From contig CAVSJF010000004.1 of NCBI GenBank assembly GCA_963728155.1, positions 310,001 through 374,000 on the forward strand: DNA of 64,000 bases, read 5' to 3'. The DNA is from JACVRW01 sp963728155 (GTDB taxonomy: Bacteria > Actinomycetota > Thermoleophilia > Solirubrobacterales > Thermoleophilaceae). The notes beneath the pieces were generated by a model. The model had not been told where the DNA came from, did not search any database, and saw nothing but the letters and a program-made list of their open reading frames with translations. Shown here one piece after another: positions 15,239 to 23,053 of the stretch (position 1 is the stretch's first letter; every line of letters starts with the position of its first letter). The position numbers and the translations under genes are program-made.

Positions 15239-17093
15239 GCTCGCCCGCGCGCTCCACGAACGGGTCGAGGGCGGCCGGGTTGGCCAGCGAGTCGCGGCTC
15301 GCTGCCTTCTCCGGGTCCGTGCCCATCAGGATGCGCTTGACCGGCACCTCGAGCTTCTTGTTGGAGAGCGTGCGCGGGACCTCGTCGATCACGATGATCT
15401 CGTCGGGCACGTGGCGCGGCGAGCAGTGCTCGCGCACCCTCTTGCGGATCGTTCCCACCAGCTCGTCGTCGAGCTCGGCGCCCTCACGCAGAACCACGAA
15501 GAGGAGCATGTGCTCGTCCACGTCGACCACCAGCGAGTCGACCACGTCGCCCGCCCCCTCCACCGCGCTGTAGATCTCGCTGGTGCCCATGCGCACGCCG
15601 CCGCGGTTGATGGTGGAGTCCGAGCGCCCGTAGATCACCGCGCTGCCGCGGTCGGTGATCTTGATCCAGTCGCCGTGGCGCCAGATGCCGGGATAGGTGT
15701 CGAAGTAGCTCTCGTGGTAGCGCTCGCCGCCGGGGTCGTTCCAGAAGAACAGCGGCATAGAGGGCATCGGCTTGGTGATCACGAGCTCGCCCACCTCGCC
15801 GATCTGGGCCTTTCCCTCCTCGTCCCAGGCCTCCACCGCCGCGCCGAGGCAGCGGGCCTGAAGCTCGCCGGCGTACACCGGCAGCACCGGGCAGGCGCCC
15901 ACGAAGGCCGTGCACAGGTCGGTGCCTCCGCTGGTCGAATAGAGCCACACGCCGGGGAACTTCTGGTAGATCCAGTCGAAGCCCTCGGGCGGCAGCGGCG
16001 AGCCGGTGGAGCCGATCGCCTTGAGCTCGTCCCACTGCTCGGGCTCGACCTCGGCCTTCATGCACGCGCCGATGAAGCCGGCGCTGGTGCCGAAGCTCGT
16101 GACCTTGGCCTCGCGGGCGAACTCCCACATGCGCTCGGGGTCGGGCTGGCCGTCGTAGAGCACGATCGTGGCTCCGGAGAGCAGCCCGGCCACCAGGAAG
16201 TTCCACATCATCCAGCCCGTGGTGGTGAACCAGAAGAAGCGGTCGGCCTCGGAGAGGTCGGAGTGCAGGTTGGCCTTCTTCAGGTGCTCGAGCAGGATCC
16301 CGCCCTGCCCCTGCACGATCGCCTTGGGAAGGCCGGTGGTCCCCGACGAGTAGAGCACCCAGAGCGGGTGGTCGAACGGCACGCGCTCGAACTCGAGCTC
16401 GGCCGGCTCGCCGAGCAGCTCGTCCCAGCCCGAGGGCACGAGGACGGTGTGCTCGAGCGAGGGGATCGCGTCCTCGATCTCCTTCACGCGCGGACGGCGG
16501 TCGAAGTCCTTGCCGCCGTAGCGGTAACCCTCGGTGGCGATCAGGACCTTCGGCTCGATCTGGGCGAAGCGATCGATCACCGTGGGGGCGCCGAACTCGG
16601 GCGCGCAGCTCGACCAGACCGCGCCGATGCTGGCGGTGGCCAGGAAGGCGATCACCGTCTCTGGCACGTTGGGCATGTAGGCGGCCACCCGGTCGCCCTT
16701 GACCACACCAAGCCGGCGCAGGCCGGCGGCGCAGCGCGCCACCGCGTCGCTGAGCTCGTCCCAGCCCAGCTCGGCGAGCGGGCTCGACTCGGTGGCGTGC
16801 ACCATCGCCGTCTCCCCCGGCCGCGCACGGCTCAGCAGGTACTCGGCGTAGTTGAGCTCGACGTCCGGGAACCACTTCGCGTCGGGCATGGTCGCGTCGG
16901 CGAACACCTCGCCCGGTTGCTCGCCCACCTCGTACTCGTCCCAGATCGCGCGCCAGAAGCCCTCGAGGTCGTCGACCGACCACTGCCAGAGCTCGTGGTA
17001 GTCGTCAAAACCGCGGGCGCGCATGAAGCGCGCCATCTTCGAATCGGTCAGCGCCTCTTCGCCGGGCTCCCAGAGCAGCTCTCCCTCGGCCAT
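15222..17093 (-). CDS. aacS: Acetoacetyl-CoA synthetase
   Basis: 623 residues, close to the usual 640-660. ANL-superfamily adenylation motifs are plain: LYSSGTTGLPKAIV at 247-260, the YGRSDSTINRGGVRMGT hinge region, and the C-terminal lysine region TLSNKKLEVPVKRI (about 575-588). N-terminal WEPGEEALTDSKMARF and the FGTSAGFI and STGSPLPPEGF segments are specific to acetoacetyl-CoA synthetases rather than acetyl-CoA synthetases. It activates acetoacetate with ATP and CoA in the cytosol. The start at 17093 is chosen because only this leaves room for the divergent hydroxybutyrate dehydrogenase 25 bases away, a functionally matching partner. Confidence 0.93.
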   Translation of the reverse strand: MAEGELLWEPGEEALTDSKMARFMRARGFDDYHELWQWSVDDLEGFWRAIWDEYEVGEQPGEVFADATMPDAKWFPDVELNYAEYLLSRARPGETAMVHATESSPLAELGWDELSDAVARCAAGLRRLGVVKGDRVAAYMPNVPETVIAFLATASIGAVWSSCAPEFGAPTVIDRFAQIEPKVLIATEGYRYGGKDFDRRPRVKEIEDAIPSLEHTVLVPSGWDELLGEPAELEFERVPFDHPLWVLYSSGTTGLPKAIVQGQGGILLEHLKKANLHSDLSEADRFFWFTTTGWMMWNFLVAGLLSGATIVLYDGQPDPERMWEFAREAKVTSFGTSAGFIGACMKAEVEPEQWDELKAIGSTGSPLPPEGFDWIYQKFPGVWLYSTSGGTDLCTAFVGACPVLPVYAGELQARCLGAAVEAWDEEGKAQIGEVGELVITKPMPSMPLFFWNDPGGERYHESYFDTYPGIWRHGDWIKITDRGSAVIYGRSDSTINRGGVRMGTSEIYSAVEGAGDVVDSLVVDVDEHMLLFVVLREGAELDDELVGTIRKRVREHCSPRHVPDEIIVIDEVPRTLSNKKLEVPVKRILMGTDPEKAASRDSLANPAALDPFVERAGELSRSS

Positions 17094-17118
17094 GGGCGGG
17101 ACTATAGGTTTCCCGGCG
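17094..17118. promoter_or_regulatory. Shared divergent promoter, aacS / 3-hydroxybutyrate dehydrogenase
   Basis: Only 25 bases separate the two start codons. An ACTATA-GG core at 17101-17108 can be read as a -10 box on both strands (TATAGT towards aacS, ending 7 bases before its ATG; TATAGG towards the dehydrogenase, about 10 bases before its ATG). No Shine-Dalgarno sequence fits, so both messages are probably leaderless or nearly so. Confidence 0.5.
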
Positions 17119-17850
17119 ATGCGTGTTCTCGTGACCGGAGCGGCCAGTGGCATCGGCCGCGCCATCGCGGCCCGTTTCGAGGGCGACGGCGCACAGGTGC
17201 TGGGTGTCGACCTGAAGCCCGACCCCTCGGGCCCGGGTGAGAGCTTCGAGGCCGACCTCACCACGCGGGAGGGAAATCGCGACGCCGTCGACGCCGCGCT
17301 CGAACGCTTCGGAGGCCTCGACGTGGTCGTGGCCAACGCCGGCCTTCAGGTGGTGGCTCCGGTGGCCGAGTTCGCCGAGGACGACTGGGACCGGCTGATC
17401 GCGCTGCTGCTGACGAGCCCGTTCCTGCTGGCCAAGTATTCCTGGGGTGCGCTGGCCGAGGCCGATGAGGGCCGGTTCATCGGAGTGGCCTCCGCCCACG
17501 GCCTGGTCGCATCGCCCTACAAGGCCGGCTACGTGTCGGCCAAGCACGGCCTGCTCGGCCTCATCAAGACCCTGGCCCTGGAGGGCGCCGACCAGGGCAT
17601 CCTGACCAGCGCCGTCTGCCCCGCCTTCGTGCGCACGCCGCTGGTGGAGGCCCAGTTGGCCGACCAGGCCAAGGCGCACGACATGTCCGAGGACGAGGTG
17701 CTCGAGCAGGTGGTGCTCGCGCCGCACGCCGTCAAGCGCCTGATCGAGCCCGACGAGGTGGCCGAGGTGGTGGCGTTCCTGGCCGGGCCGGGTGGCCGGG
17801 CGTTCACCGGCGCGGCGGTGCCAATGGACCTGGGCTGGACCGCGCGCTAG
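17119..17850 (+). CDS. 3-hydroxybutyrate dehydrogenase (SDR family)
   Basis: 243 residues. SDR cofactor motif VTGAASGIGRAIA, NAG motif VVANAGLQVV, catalytic S-Y-K as SAHG / YKAGYVSAKHG. The segments LLTSPFLLAKYSW, CPAFVRTPLVEAQ and APHAVKRLIEPDEVA are those of bacterial D-3-hydroxybutyrate dehydrogenases. It oxidises 3-hydroxybutyrate to acetoacetate with NAD+, which the divergent AacS can activate. Cytosolic; probably expressed from the shared 25-bp promoter region. Confidence 0.88.
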   Translation: MRVLVTGAASGIGRAIAARFEGDGAQVLGVDLKPDPSGPGESFEADLTTREGNRDAVDAALERFGGLDVVVANAGLQVVAPVAEFAEDDWDRLIALLLTSPFLLAKYSWGALAEADEGRFIGVASAHGLVASPYKAGYVSAKHGLLGLIKTLALEGADQGILTSAVCPAFVRTPLVEAQLADQAKAHDMSEDEVLEQVVLAPHAVKRLIEPDEVAEVVAFLAGPGGRAFTGAAVPMDLGWTAR

Positions 17851-17856
17851 GCGGTT

Positions 17857-19110
17857 TCAGGCGTTCGCGGCCGCCGCGAGGCGCGCGTGGCGCTCCACAC
17901 GGCGGCGGTCCTCGTCGGCCACCAACGGACCCAGGAGCGCTCCGCCCGCCAGTGGCGCGAGGCCCATGACCAAAAAGGCGAGCTGCCACGACACGCCGGC
18001 AGCGAGTGCGCCGAGCGCGATCGGCGTGGCGGCGCCCGCCGTGCGCATGAGCGTGTTCTGCAGGCCCATGGCCCGTCCGGCCTGGCCGCCGCCCGAGATC
18101 TCGGCCGCCGCTGTGAACGAGAGGCCGTTCCAGCTCATCGCGAACATGCCACCGGCCATCAGAAAGGGCACAAGAAGCGCCGAGGAGGCGTTGGCCAGCA
18201 CCGTTGCCCCCAACAGGAGCACCCCGGCGACCACCGCCAGGCGCCGGAAGGGAGAGATGCGCTCGTCGCGGTGGTCCGACCAGCGCCCGGCGGCCACGCG
18301 GGCGATCGCTCCACCGACCTGAATCACGCCGAGCGCCAGGGCAGCCTCGGTGGCCGACCAGCCGCGCTCGGAGAAGAGGTAGAGCACGAGCAGGGAGCTG
18401 ACCCCCACCTGACCGACGATCAGCAGGGCGCTCGCAAGCCCGAGGCGCCAGATCCGAGGGTCGCGCGCGGCCGGCGGCGCCGGCGGCGCGGCCGACCGGC
18501 GGGGCGGAGGATCGCGCAGCCATATCGCCGCGGCCACGGCGGAGGCCACAAGCGCCCCGGCCATCACGAGGAGCGCCGCGTCGACCGAGGTGGCGGCGGC
18601 CAGCGCGGGAAGCGAGAACGAGGCGGCCGCGGCGCCCACCGGGACCGCGGTCTGGCGGAGGCCCAGCGCCAGGCCGCGCTCGGCCCGCGGAAACCAACCG
18701 AACACGGCGCGGCCGCTGCCGCTGGTGGCCGCGGCGGCGAGCATCCCGGCCACGAACATGCCGGCCAGCACCGAAACCAGGCCACCGGCGAGCGCGACGG
18801 TGGCCACGGCGGCCCCGCCCAGCGCGGGACCCAGTGAGAGCACGAGCCGCTCCCCGACCCGGTCGGCGAGAACGCCCCAGGCGTAGACGGTGACCACCGT
18901 CCCCAGGCCGAAAGCGGTGAACACGGCGGTGACCTCGATCAGGCTCAGGCCGAAGGCGGCCTGGAGCGCCGGGCCCAGCGCCGGCAGGCCACTCTGCACG
19001 CCCGCCAGCGCCGCGGTCGAGGCGGCGCCGAGGGCCAGAATGACCCAGCGATAGCGGGAAGCAGACGGCTCGGCCGTCTGCGCACCGAGCCTATCCCGGG
19101 GAGAATCCAC
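17857..19110 (-). CDS. MFS transporter (12 helices)
   Basis: 417 residues with about 12 hydrophobic helices and a central basic loop (WLRDPPPRRSAAPP). VYAWGVLADRVGERLVL is the loop 2-3 MFS motif. The ends resemble oxalate/formate- or nitrate-type MFS carriers, but no substrate residue can be singled out. It lies 21 bases after the carboxyltransferase gene on the same strand, so it may carry a substrate of acyl-CoA metabolism (inference). Convergent with the hydroxybutyrate dehydrogenase, 6 bases apart. Confidence 0.82.
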   Translation of the reverse strand: MDSPRDRLGAQTAEPSASRYRWVILALGAASTAALAGVQSGLPALGPALQAAFGLSLIEVTAVFTAFGLGTVVTVYAWGVLADRVGERLVLSLGPALGGAAVATVALAGGLVSVLAGMFVAGMLAAAATSGSGRAVFGWFPRAERGLALGLRQTAVPVGAAAASFSLPALAAATSVDAALLVMAGALVASAVAAAIWLRDPPPRRSAAPPAPPAARDPRIWRLGLASALLIVGQVGVSSLLVLYLFSERGWSATEAALALGVIQVGGAIARVAAGRWSDHRDERISPFRRLAVVAGVLLLGATVLANASSALLVPFLMAGGMFAMSWNGLSFTAAAEISGGGQAGRAMGLQNTLMRTAGAATPIALGALAAGVSWQLAFLVMGLAPLAGGALLGPLVADEDRRRVERHARLAAAANA

Positions 19111-19131
19111 CCCTTCGAATCTAGCGGCGCG

Positions 19132-20643
19132 TCAGACGGGCGTGACCGGGTTGCGCTTGTCCGGCCACGAGCGCTCCCGGGAGGCGTAGAGCGCGTAGCG
19201 ACGGGCCAACTCGCCGCGCAGCTCAACCGGCTCGACGACGGCGTCCACCACCAGCTCGGAGGCGAGATGAAGGACGTCGATCTCCGCCTTGAACTCCGCG
19301 CGCAGCTCCTCGGTCCGCCGTTCGCGCTCCTCTTCGTCCTCGATCGCCTGCAGCTGGTTGTAGAACACGGCGTTGATGGCCGCCTGCGGGCCCATGACCG
19401 CAATCTTCGCCTCGGGCAGGGCGAGACAGGCATCCGGATCGAAGGCCGGCCCGGCCATCGCGTAGAGCCCGGCGCCGTAGGCCTTGCGCACGATCACGGA
19501 GATCTTCGGCACGGTGGCCTCCGACACCGCGGAGATCATCTTCGCGCCCGCGCGGATGATGCCCTGGCGCTCGACCTGGGTGCCGATCATGAAGCCGGGC
19601 ACGTCGGCCAGGAAGAGCAGCGGCACGCCGAAGGCGTTGCAGGTCCAGATGAAGCGCGCCGCCTTGTCGGCGGAGTCGACGAAGAGCACCCCGCCGCGCT
19701 GCTTGGGCTGGTTGGCGACGATTCCGACCACCCGCCCGTCGAGGCGCGCGTAGGCCACGATCAGCTCCTTGGCCCAGCGCCTCTGCACCTCGAGGAACGA
19801 GTCCGCGTCGATCAGCGCGTCGATCAGCTCGCGCATGTCGAAGGGCCTGTTCTCGTCGGGCGGGATCTGCGGGAACGCGGCCGACGGCTCGGCGGGCGGC
19901 GCCGCGGGTGGCTCGCCGCGCCAGCTCGAGGGGAAGTACGACAGGTAGCGCTTGGCCAGGTCGAGGCCCTCCTCGTCGCTGCTCACCAGGAAGTGCCCGC
20001 AGCCCGACACGCCGGTGTGCATCCGGGCTCCGCCCATCTCCTCGAGGCTGACCTTCTCGCCGATCACCATCTCGGCCATGCGCGGCGAGCCGAGGTACAT
20101 GGAGGCGTTGCCGTCGCGCATGATGACCACGTCGCAGAAGGCCGGGATGTAGGCGCCGCCCGCGGCGCTCGGGCCGAAGAGCACGCAGACCTGGGGCACC
20201 AACCCCGACAGCTTGACCTCGGTGTGGAAGATGCGTCCCGCGCCGCGGCGCCCGGGGAACATGCGCACCTGGTCGGTGATGCGCGCACCCGCGGAGTCGA
20301 CGAGGTAGACCATCGGCACGCGGTGCGCGAGCGCCGCCTCCTGCACACGGATGATCTTCTCGACGGTCTTGGCGCCCCAGGATCCGGCCTTCACCGTGGG
20401 GTCGTTGGCCATGAGCGCCACGGGACGCCCTTCCACGGCCGCCATTCCGGTGACCACCCCGTCGGCACCCAGGCCCTCCTGGTCCCAGTTGGCGAGCAGC
20501 GCGTCCTCGACGAAGCTGCCCGGGTCGGTCAGCCGCGCGACGCGCTCGCGCACGGGCAGCTTGCCCTGCTCCCTCGACTTCTCGTGATGGCGTCCCGGGC
20601 CGCCCGACCGCGCGCGCTCGAGCGCATCCTGGAAGTTCGACAT
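19132..20643 (-). CDS. Acyl-CoA carboxylase, carboxyltransferase (beta) subunit
   Basis: 503 residues, two crotonase-fold halves. N-terminal KLPVRERVARLTDPGSF, the acyl-CoA site GPSAAGGAYIPAFCD with the GG oxyanion pair, then the C-terminal half with GVLFVDSADKAARFI, LADVPGFMIGTQVERQGIIR and RKAYGAGLYAMAG. This is the PccB/MccB type that moves CO2 from a biotin carrier to propionyl-, methylcrotonyl- or similar acyl-CoA. No biotin carboxylase gene lies in the window. With HMG-CoA lyase and enoyl-CoA hydratase nearby, methylcrotonyl-CoA (leucine breakdown) is as likely as propionyl-CoA. Confidence 0.9.
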   Translation of the reverse strand: MSNFQDALERARSGGPGRHHEKSREQGKLPVRERVARLTDPGSFVEDALLANWDQEGLGADGVVTGMAAVEGRPVALMANDPTVKAGSWGAKTVEKIIRVQEAALAHRVPMVYLVDSAGARITDQVRMFPGRRGAGRIFHTEVKLSGLVPQVCVLFGPSAAGGAYIPAFCDVVIMRDGNASMYLGSPRMAEMVIGEKVSLEEMGGARMHTGVSGCGHFLVSSDEEGLDLAKRYLSYFPSSWRGEPPAAPPAEPSAAFPQIPPDENRPFDMRELIDALIDADSFLEVQRRWAKELIVAYARLDGRVVGIVANQPKQRGGVLFVDSADKAARFIWTCNAFGVPLLFLADVPGFMIGTQVERQGIIRAGAKMISAVSEATVPKISVIVRKAYGAGLYAMAGPAFDPDACLALPEAKIAVMGPQAAINAVFYNQLQAIEDEEERERRTEELRAEFKAEIDVLHLASELVVDAVVEPVELRGELARRYALYASRERSWPDKRNPVTPV

Positions 20644-20658
20644 GGCGCGGCGACGCTA

Positions 20659-20880
20659 TCAGCGCGCCGCGCGCAGCTGCTCGCGCAGCCAGCGCCGGAT
20701 GAGCAGGACCCGCAGCCTCGCCACCCCGGCGCCCGCCACGGCGCCGAACACGGCCATGCCGAGGGGCGCGAGCAGCGTCCCGCCCAGCGCAAGCAGGCCG
20801 AAGCCGGCTCCGACCTCGGCTCCGATCAGCGCCGCGACGATTTCTCGCCGCACCGGCTTGCGTGGGTCCGGCCCTGTCAT
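20659..20880 (-). CDS. Small membrane protein (73 aa)
   Basis: Start at MTGPDPRKPVRREI (20880); the longer open frame upstream would cross the divergent gene's promoter region. A basic N-terminus is followed by two hydrophobic helices (EIVAALIGAEVGAGFGLLAL, LLAPLGMAVFGAVAGAGV) and a basic C-terminus (LLIRRWLREQLRAAR). It ends 15 bases before the carboxyltransferase start and is probably co-transcribed with it. Family not recognised. Confidence 0.6.
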   Translation of the reverse strand: MTGPDPRKPVRREIVAALIGAEVGAGFGLLALGGTLLAPLGMAVFGAVAGAGVARLRVLLIRRWLREQLRAAR

Positions 20881-20912
20881 GCGCAACGGCTTCGTGCCGC
20901 CGTGCGGCGCTC

Positions 20913-20939
20913 CTGCGCACTGGGCGAAATCGTGCGCAG
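20913..20939. promoter_or_regulatory. Inverted repeat in divergent promoter region
   Basis: CTGCGCAC (20913-20920) and GTGCGCAG (20932-20939) are perfectly complementary across an 11-base spacer, midway between the small membrane protein (start 20880) and the enoyl-CoA hydratase (start 20955). The spacing suits a dimeric regulator; a hairpin is possible but weak. No regulator gene adjoins. Confidence 0.5.
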
Positions 20940-20954
20940 TAGGCTCGCCTCCAT

Positions 20955-21734
20955 ATGGCACTCCTTCGCACTGAAGACCGCGGCGCGGTGCGCCACCTCA
21001 TCCTCGACCGCGCCGACAAGCGCAACGCTCTCAACGGCGAGCTGATCGCGGAGCTGGGCACCGCCGTGGAGAGCGCCGCCGCCGACCACGATGTGCGCGT
21101 GGTGGTCCTGCGCGGCGAAGGGGCCATGTTCTCGTCGGGCATGGATCTGAACGACCTCCGCGCCCTGTCGGAGAACCCGGGCGACCTGCGCCGCTTCCGG
21201 CGGCCGATCCTCGCCGTGTGGAATCTGCTCGAGGAGATGCCCAAGCCGACCATCTGCCAGATTCACGGCGCCGCCCTGGGCGGCGCCTTCGAGCTCGCGC
21301 TCGCGTGTGACTTCCGGACGATGGCCGAGGACGCGGTCGCGGGCATCATGGAGGTGCGGGTCGGGTTGCTGCCCGACGTGGGCGGCTGCTCGCGCCTCCC
21401 CGCCGTGGTGGGGCTCGGCAACGCGAAGGAGCTGATCATGACCGGCAAGGTGATCGACGGGCGCGAGGCTCACCGCATCGGGTTCGCCAACCGGATCGCG
21501 CCGGGCGACGGGCTCGACGAGGCGACCGGCGCCCTCAGCTCCGAGCTGCTGGCGTGTGCCCCCAAAGCGGTCGGGCTGGCCAAGCGCGTGCTCGATGCCG
21601 CCGCCAAGCCCGCCCTGTCCCTAACCCTCGAGCAGGAGGTGGCCGCGCAGGAGACGCTCGCGGCCAGTGCGGACTTCGCGGAGGGGGCGCGTGCCTTTTT
21701 CGAGAAGCGAAACCCGCAGTTTGCGGGACATTGA
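20955..21734 (+). CDS. Enoyl-CoA hydratase/isomerase (crotonase family)
   Basis: 259 residues. The crotonase signature is clear: HLILDRADKRNALNGELI, the oxyanion segment MFSSGMDLNDL, IHGAALGGAFELALACDFR, and VGLLPDVGGCSRL. Glu/Asp positions that decide hydratase versus isomerase are not settled by eye: IMEVRVGLLPD retains a Glu. Acts in beta-oxidation or branched-chain acyl-CoA breakdown, consistent with the divergent carboxyltransferase. Confidence 0.9.
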   Translation: MALLRTEDRGAVRHLILDRADKRNALNGELIAELGTAVESAAADHDVRVVVLRGEGAMFSSGMDLNDLRALSENPGDLRRFRRPILAVWNLLEEMPKPTICQIHGAALGGAFELALACDFRTMAEDAVAGIMEVRVGLLPDVGGCSRLPAVVGLGNAKELIMTGKVIDGREAHRIGFANRIAPGDGLDEATGALSSELLACAPKAVGLAKRVLDAAAKPALSLTLEQEVAAQETLAASADFAEGARAFFEKRNPQFAGH

Positions 21735-21758
21735 GGCTTGCCGAATAGGTTTCGGACA

Positions 21759-21791
21759 GGTTTACTGCATTAAACCCCCGGTATCACCGGG
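21759..21791. repeat. Two abutting hairpins
   Basis: GGTTTA-CTGCAT-TAAACC (21759-21776) is a perfect 6-bp stem, immediately followed by CCCGGT-ATC-ACCGGG (21777-21791), another perfect 6-bp stem with a 3-base loop. They lie in the 162-base convergent space after the enoyl-CoA hydratase gene; terminator or small structured RNA are both possible. Confidence 0.45.
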
Positions 21792-21853
21792 AGACGCCGA
21801 GGCTCGGATTGGGAAGCAGTGGGTTCCCCCGCCCTCGCCTCGGCTCATGCGCG

Positions 21854-21883
21854 ACGGGCCCGGACCACGGCATCTGGGCCCGT
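21854..21883. terminator. Bidirectional hairpin terminator candidate
   Basis: ACGGGCCC and GGGCCCGT form a perfect 8-bp GC-rich stem with a 14-base loop, between the convergent enoyl-CoA hydratase and MFS genes. There is only a weak T run (TTGCCTTTCC) on the plus-strand side. It is 13 bases from the MFS stop on the other strand. Confidence 0.5.
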
Positions 21884-21896
21884 TGCCTTTCCAAGG

Positions 21897-23039
21897 TCAA
21901 GGGGCTTCCACCGGCTGCCGGCGCAGGCGCTCGGCGTAGGCGAAGGCGCCCGCTGCCAGCAGGCACAACCCGCCCGAGATGGCCCACGCCGCGGAGTAGC
22001 CGAGCTCGGTGGAGAACAGCCCGAAGAGCGCCGGGCCGCCGGCGGCCCCGAGGTAGATCCCGGTCTGCGTGACGCCGGTGGCGGCGCCGGGAGCGTCGCG
22101 GTTGTGGTCGACCACCGCCAGGTTGAACAGCCCCGGCCAGCCCCAGCCGAGCGCGAAGGCCACAATAATGCCCGTCACGAACACGCCGGTGCTGTCGCTG
22201 GCCAGCAGCAGGAAGCCCAGCGAGCCCGTCACGAGCAGGCCGATGACCGCGGCGAAGCCGTAGTCGTGGCGGCGGTCGGCTCGCACGCCGAAGGCGACGC
22301 GGACCGCCAGGCTGACCCCGCTCCCGACCGCGGCCAACACCCCGGCAAGTCCCTCGGCGATCCCCACGTCGACCGCCGAGGCCACGAGATACGCGCCCAG
22401 GGAGTTGGGGCCGGCGCTGCCCAGGGCCGCGCCCACCGCCGTCATCACGAGGGCCCGCGTCGGGCGCGGCGGGCGGGCGCGAGGACGCGGCGCCACGAAC
22501 GTGCGTGCGCTGCGCCCCACAACCGCCGCAACCATCAGCGAGATCACCGCGAAGCCCACGAACGTCACCCGCCAGCCGAGGGGCAGGGCCACCAACGGCA
22601 GGGCCAGGCCGCTGGCCAGCACGGCCGTCGGGATCGCCGACTGCTTGATGCCGAAGGCCAGGCCCTGACGGTCCAGCGGCACCTGATCGGCCATGAACAG
22701 GTTGATGGCGGGCTGACTGATCGCGTTGGACACTCCCGCCAGGGCAAGCAGCGCCAGCAGAACGAACAGCGACGGGGCAAAGGCCGCCGCGGCCAGACAC
22801 GCGGCGGTCACGAGCAGGGACCCGCGCATGGCCCGCAACGCGCCGACGCGCTCGGCCAGACGCCCTCCCGCTCCCGCCCCCACGGCGCCGGCGGCGAAGA
22901 AGACGGTCACCCCGGCCGCCACCGCGGCCACGCTCACGTCGAGATCGGCGCGGATCTGCAGCGCGAGCGCGCCCACCAGGAAGCCGGGCAACACCGTCGC
23001 CGCGCCCGCCGCTATGGAAAGAGCGGAAGGCCCCGCCAG
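21897..23039 (-). CDS. MFS transporter (start uncertain)
   Basis: About 380 residues with 12 hydrophobic helices: N-terminal helix around SIAAGAATVLPGFLVGALAL, MFS loop GGRLAERVGALRAMRGS, and FGVRADRRHDYGFA between the two halves. The first helix lacks a usual start upstream: the first GTG (22994) would cut helix 1, while the only candidate before it is a CTG at 23039, 14 bases after the SLC13 stop. I give the CTG; a lost start through an indel is equally possible. Last gene of the operon that begins with the SDR gene at 27389. Substrate unknown. Confidence 0.75.
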   Translation of the reverse strand: MAGPSALSIAAGAATVLPGFLVGALALQIRADLDVSVAAVAAGVTVFFAAGAVGAGAGGRLAERVGALRAMRGSLLVTAACLAAAAFAPSLFVLLALLALAGVSNAISQPAINLFMADQVPLDRQGLAFGIKQSAIPTAVLASGLALPLVALPLGWRVTFVGFAVISLMVAAVVGRSARTFVAPRPRARPPRPTRALVMTAVGAALGSAGPNSLGAYLVASAVDVGIAEGLAGVLAAVGSGVSLAVRVAFGVRADRRHDYGFAAVIGLLVTGSLGFLLLASDSTGVFVTGIIVAFALGWGWPGLFNLAVVDHNRDAPGAATGVTQTGIYLGAAGGPALFGLFSTELGYSAAWAISGGLCLLAAGAFAYAERLRRQPVEAP

Positions 23040-23053
23040 GCGGGGTTGTGGAT

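Noticed and set aside
15222..17093. Acetyl-CoA synthetase
   Set aside because: Signature segments and N-terminus fit acetoacetyl-CoA synthetase, and the hydroxybutyrate dehydrogenase next door agrees.
15411..17240. 609-codon plus-strand open frame opposite aacS
   Set aside because: Antisense shadow rich in Arg, His, Gly and Leu without motifs.
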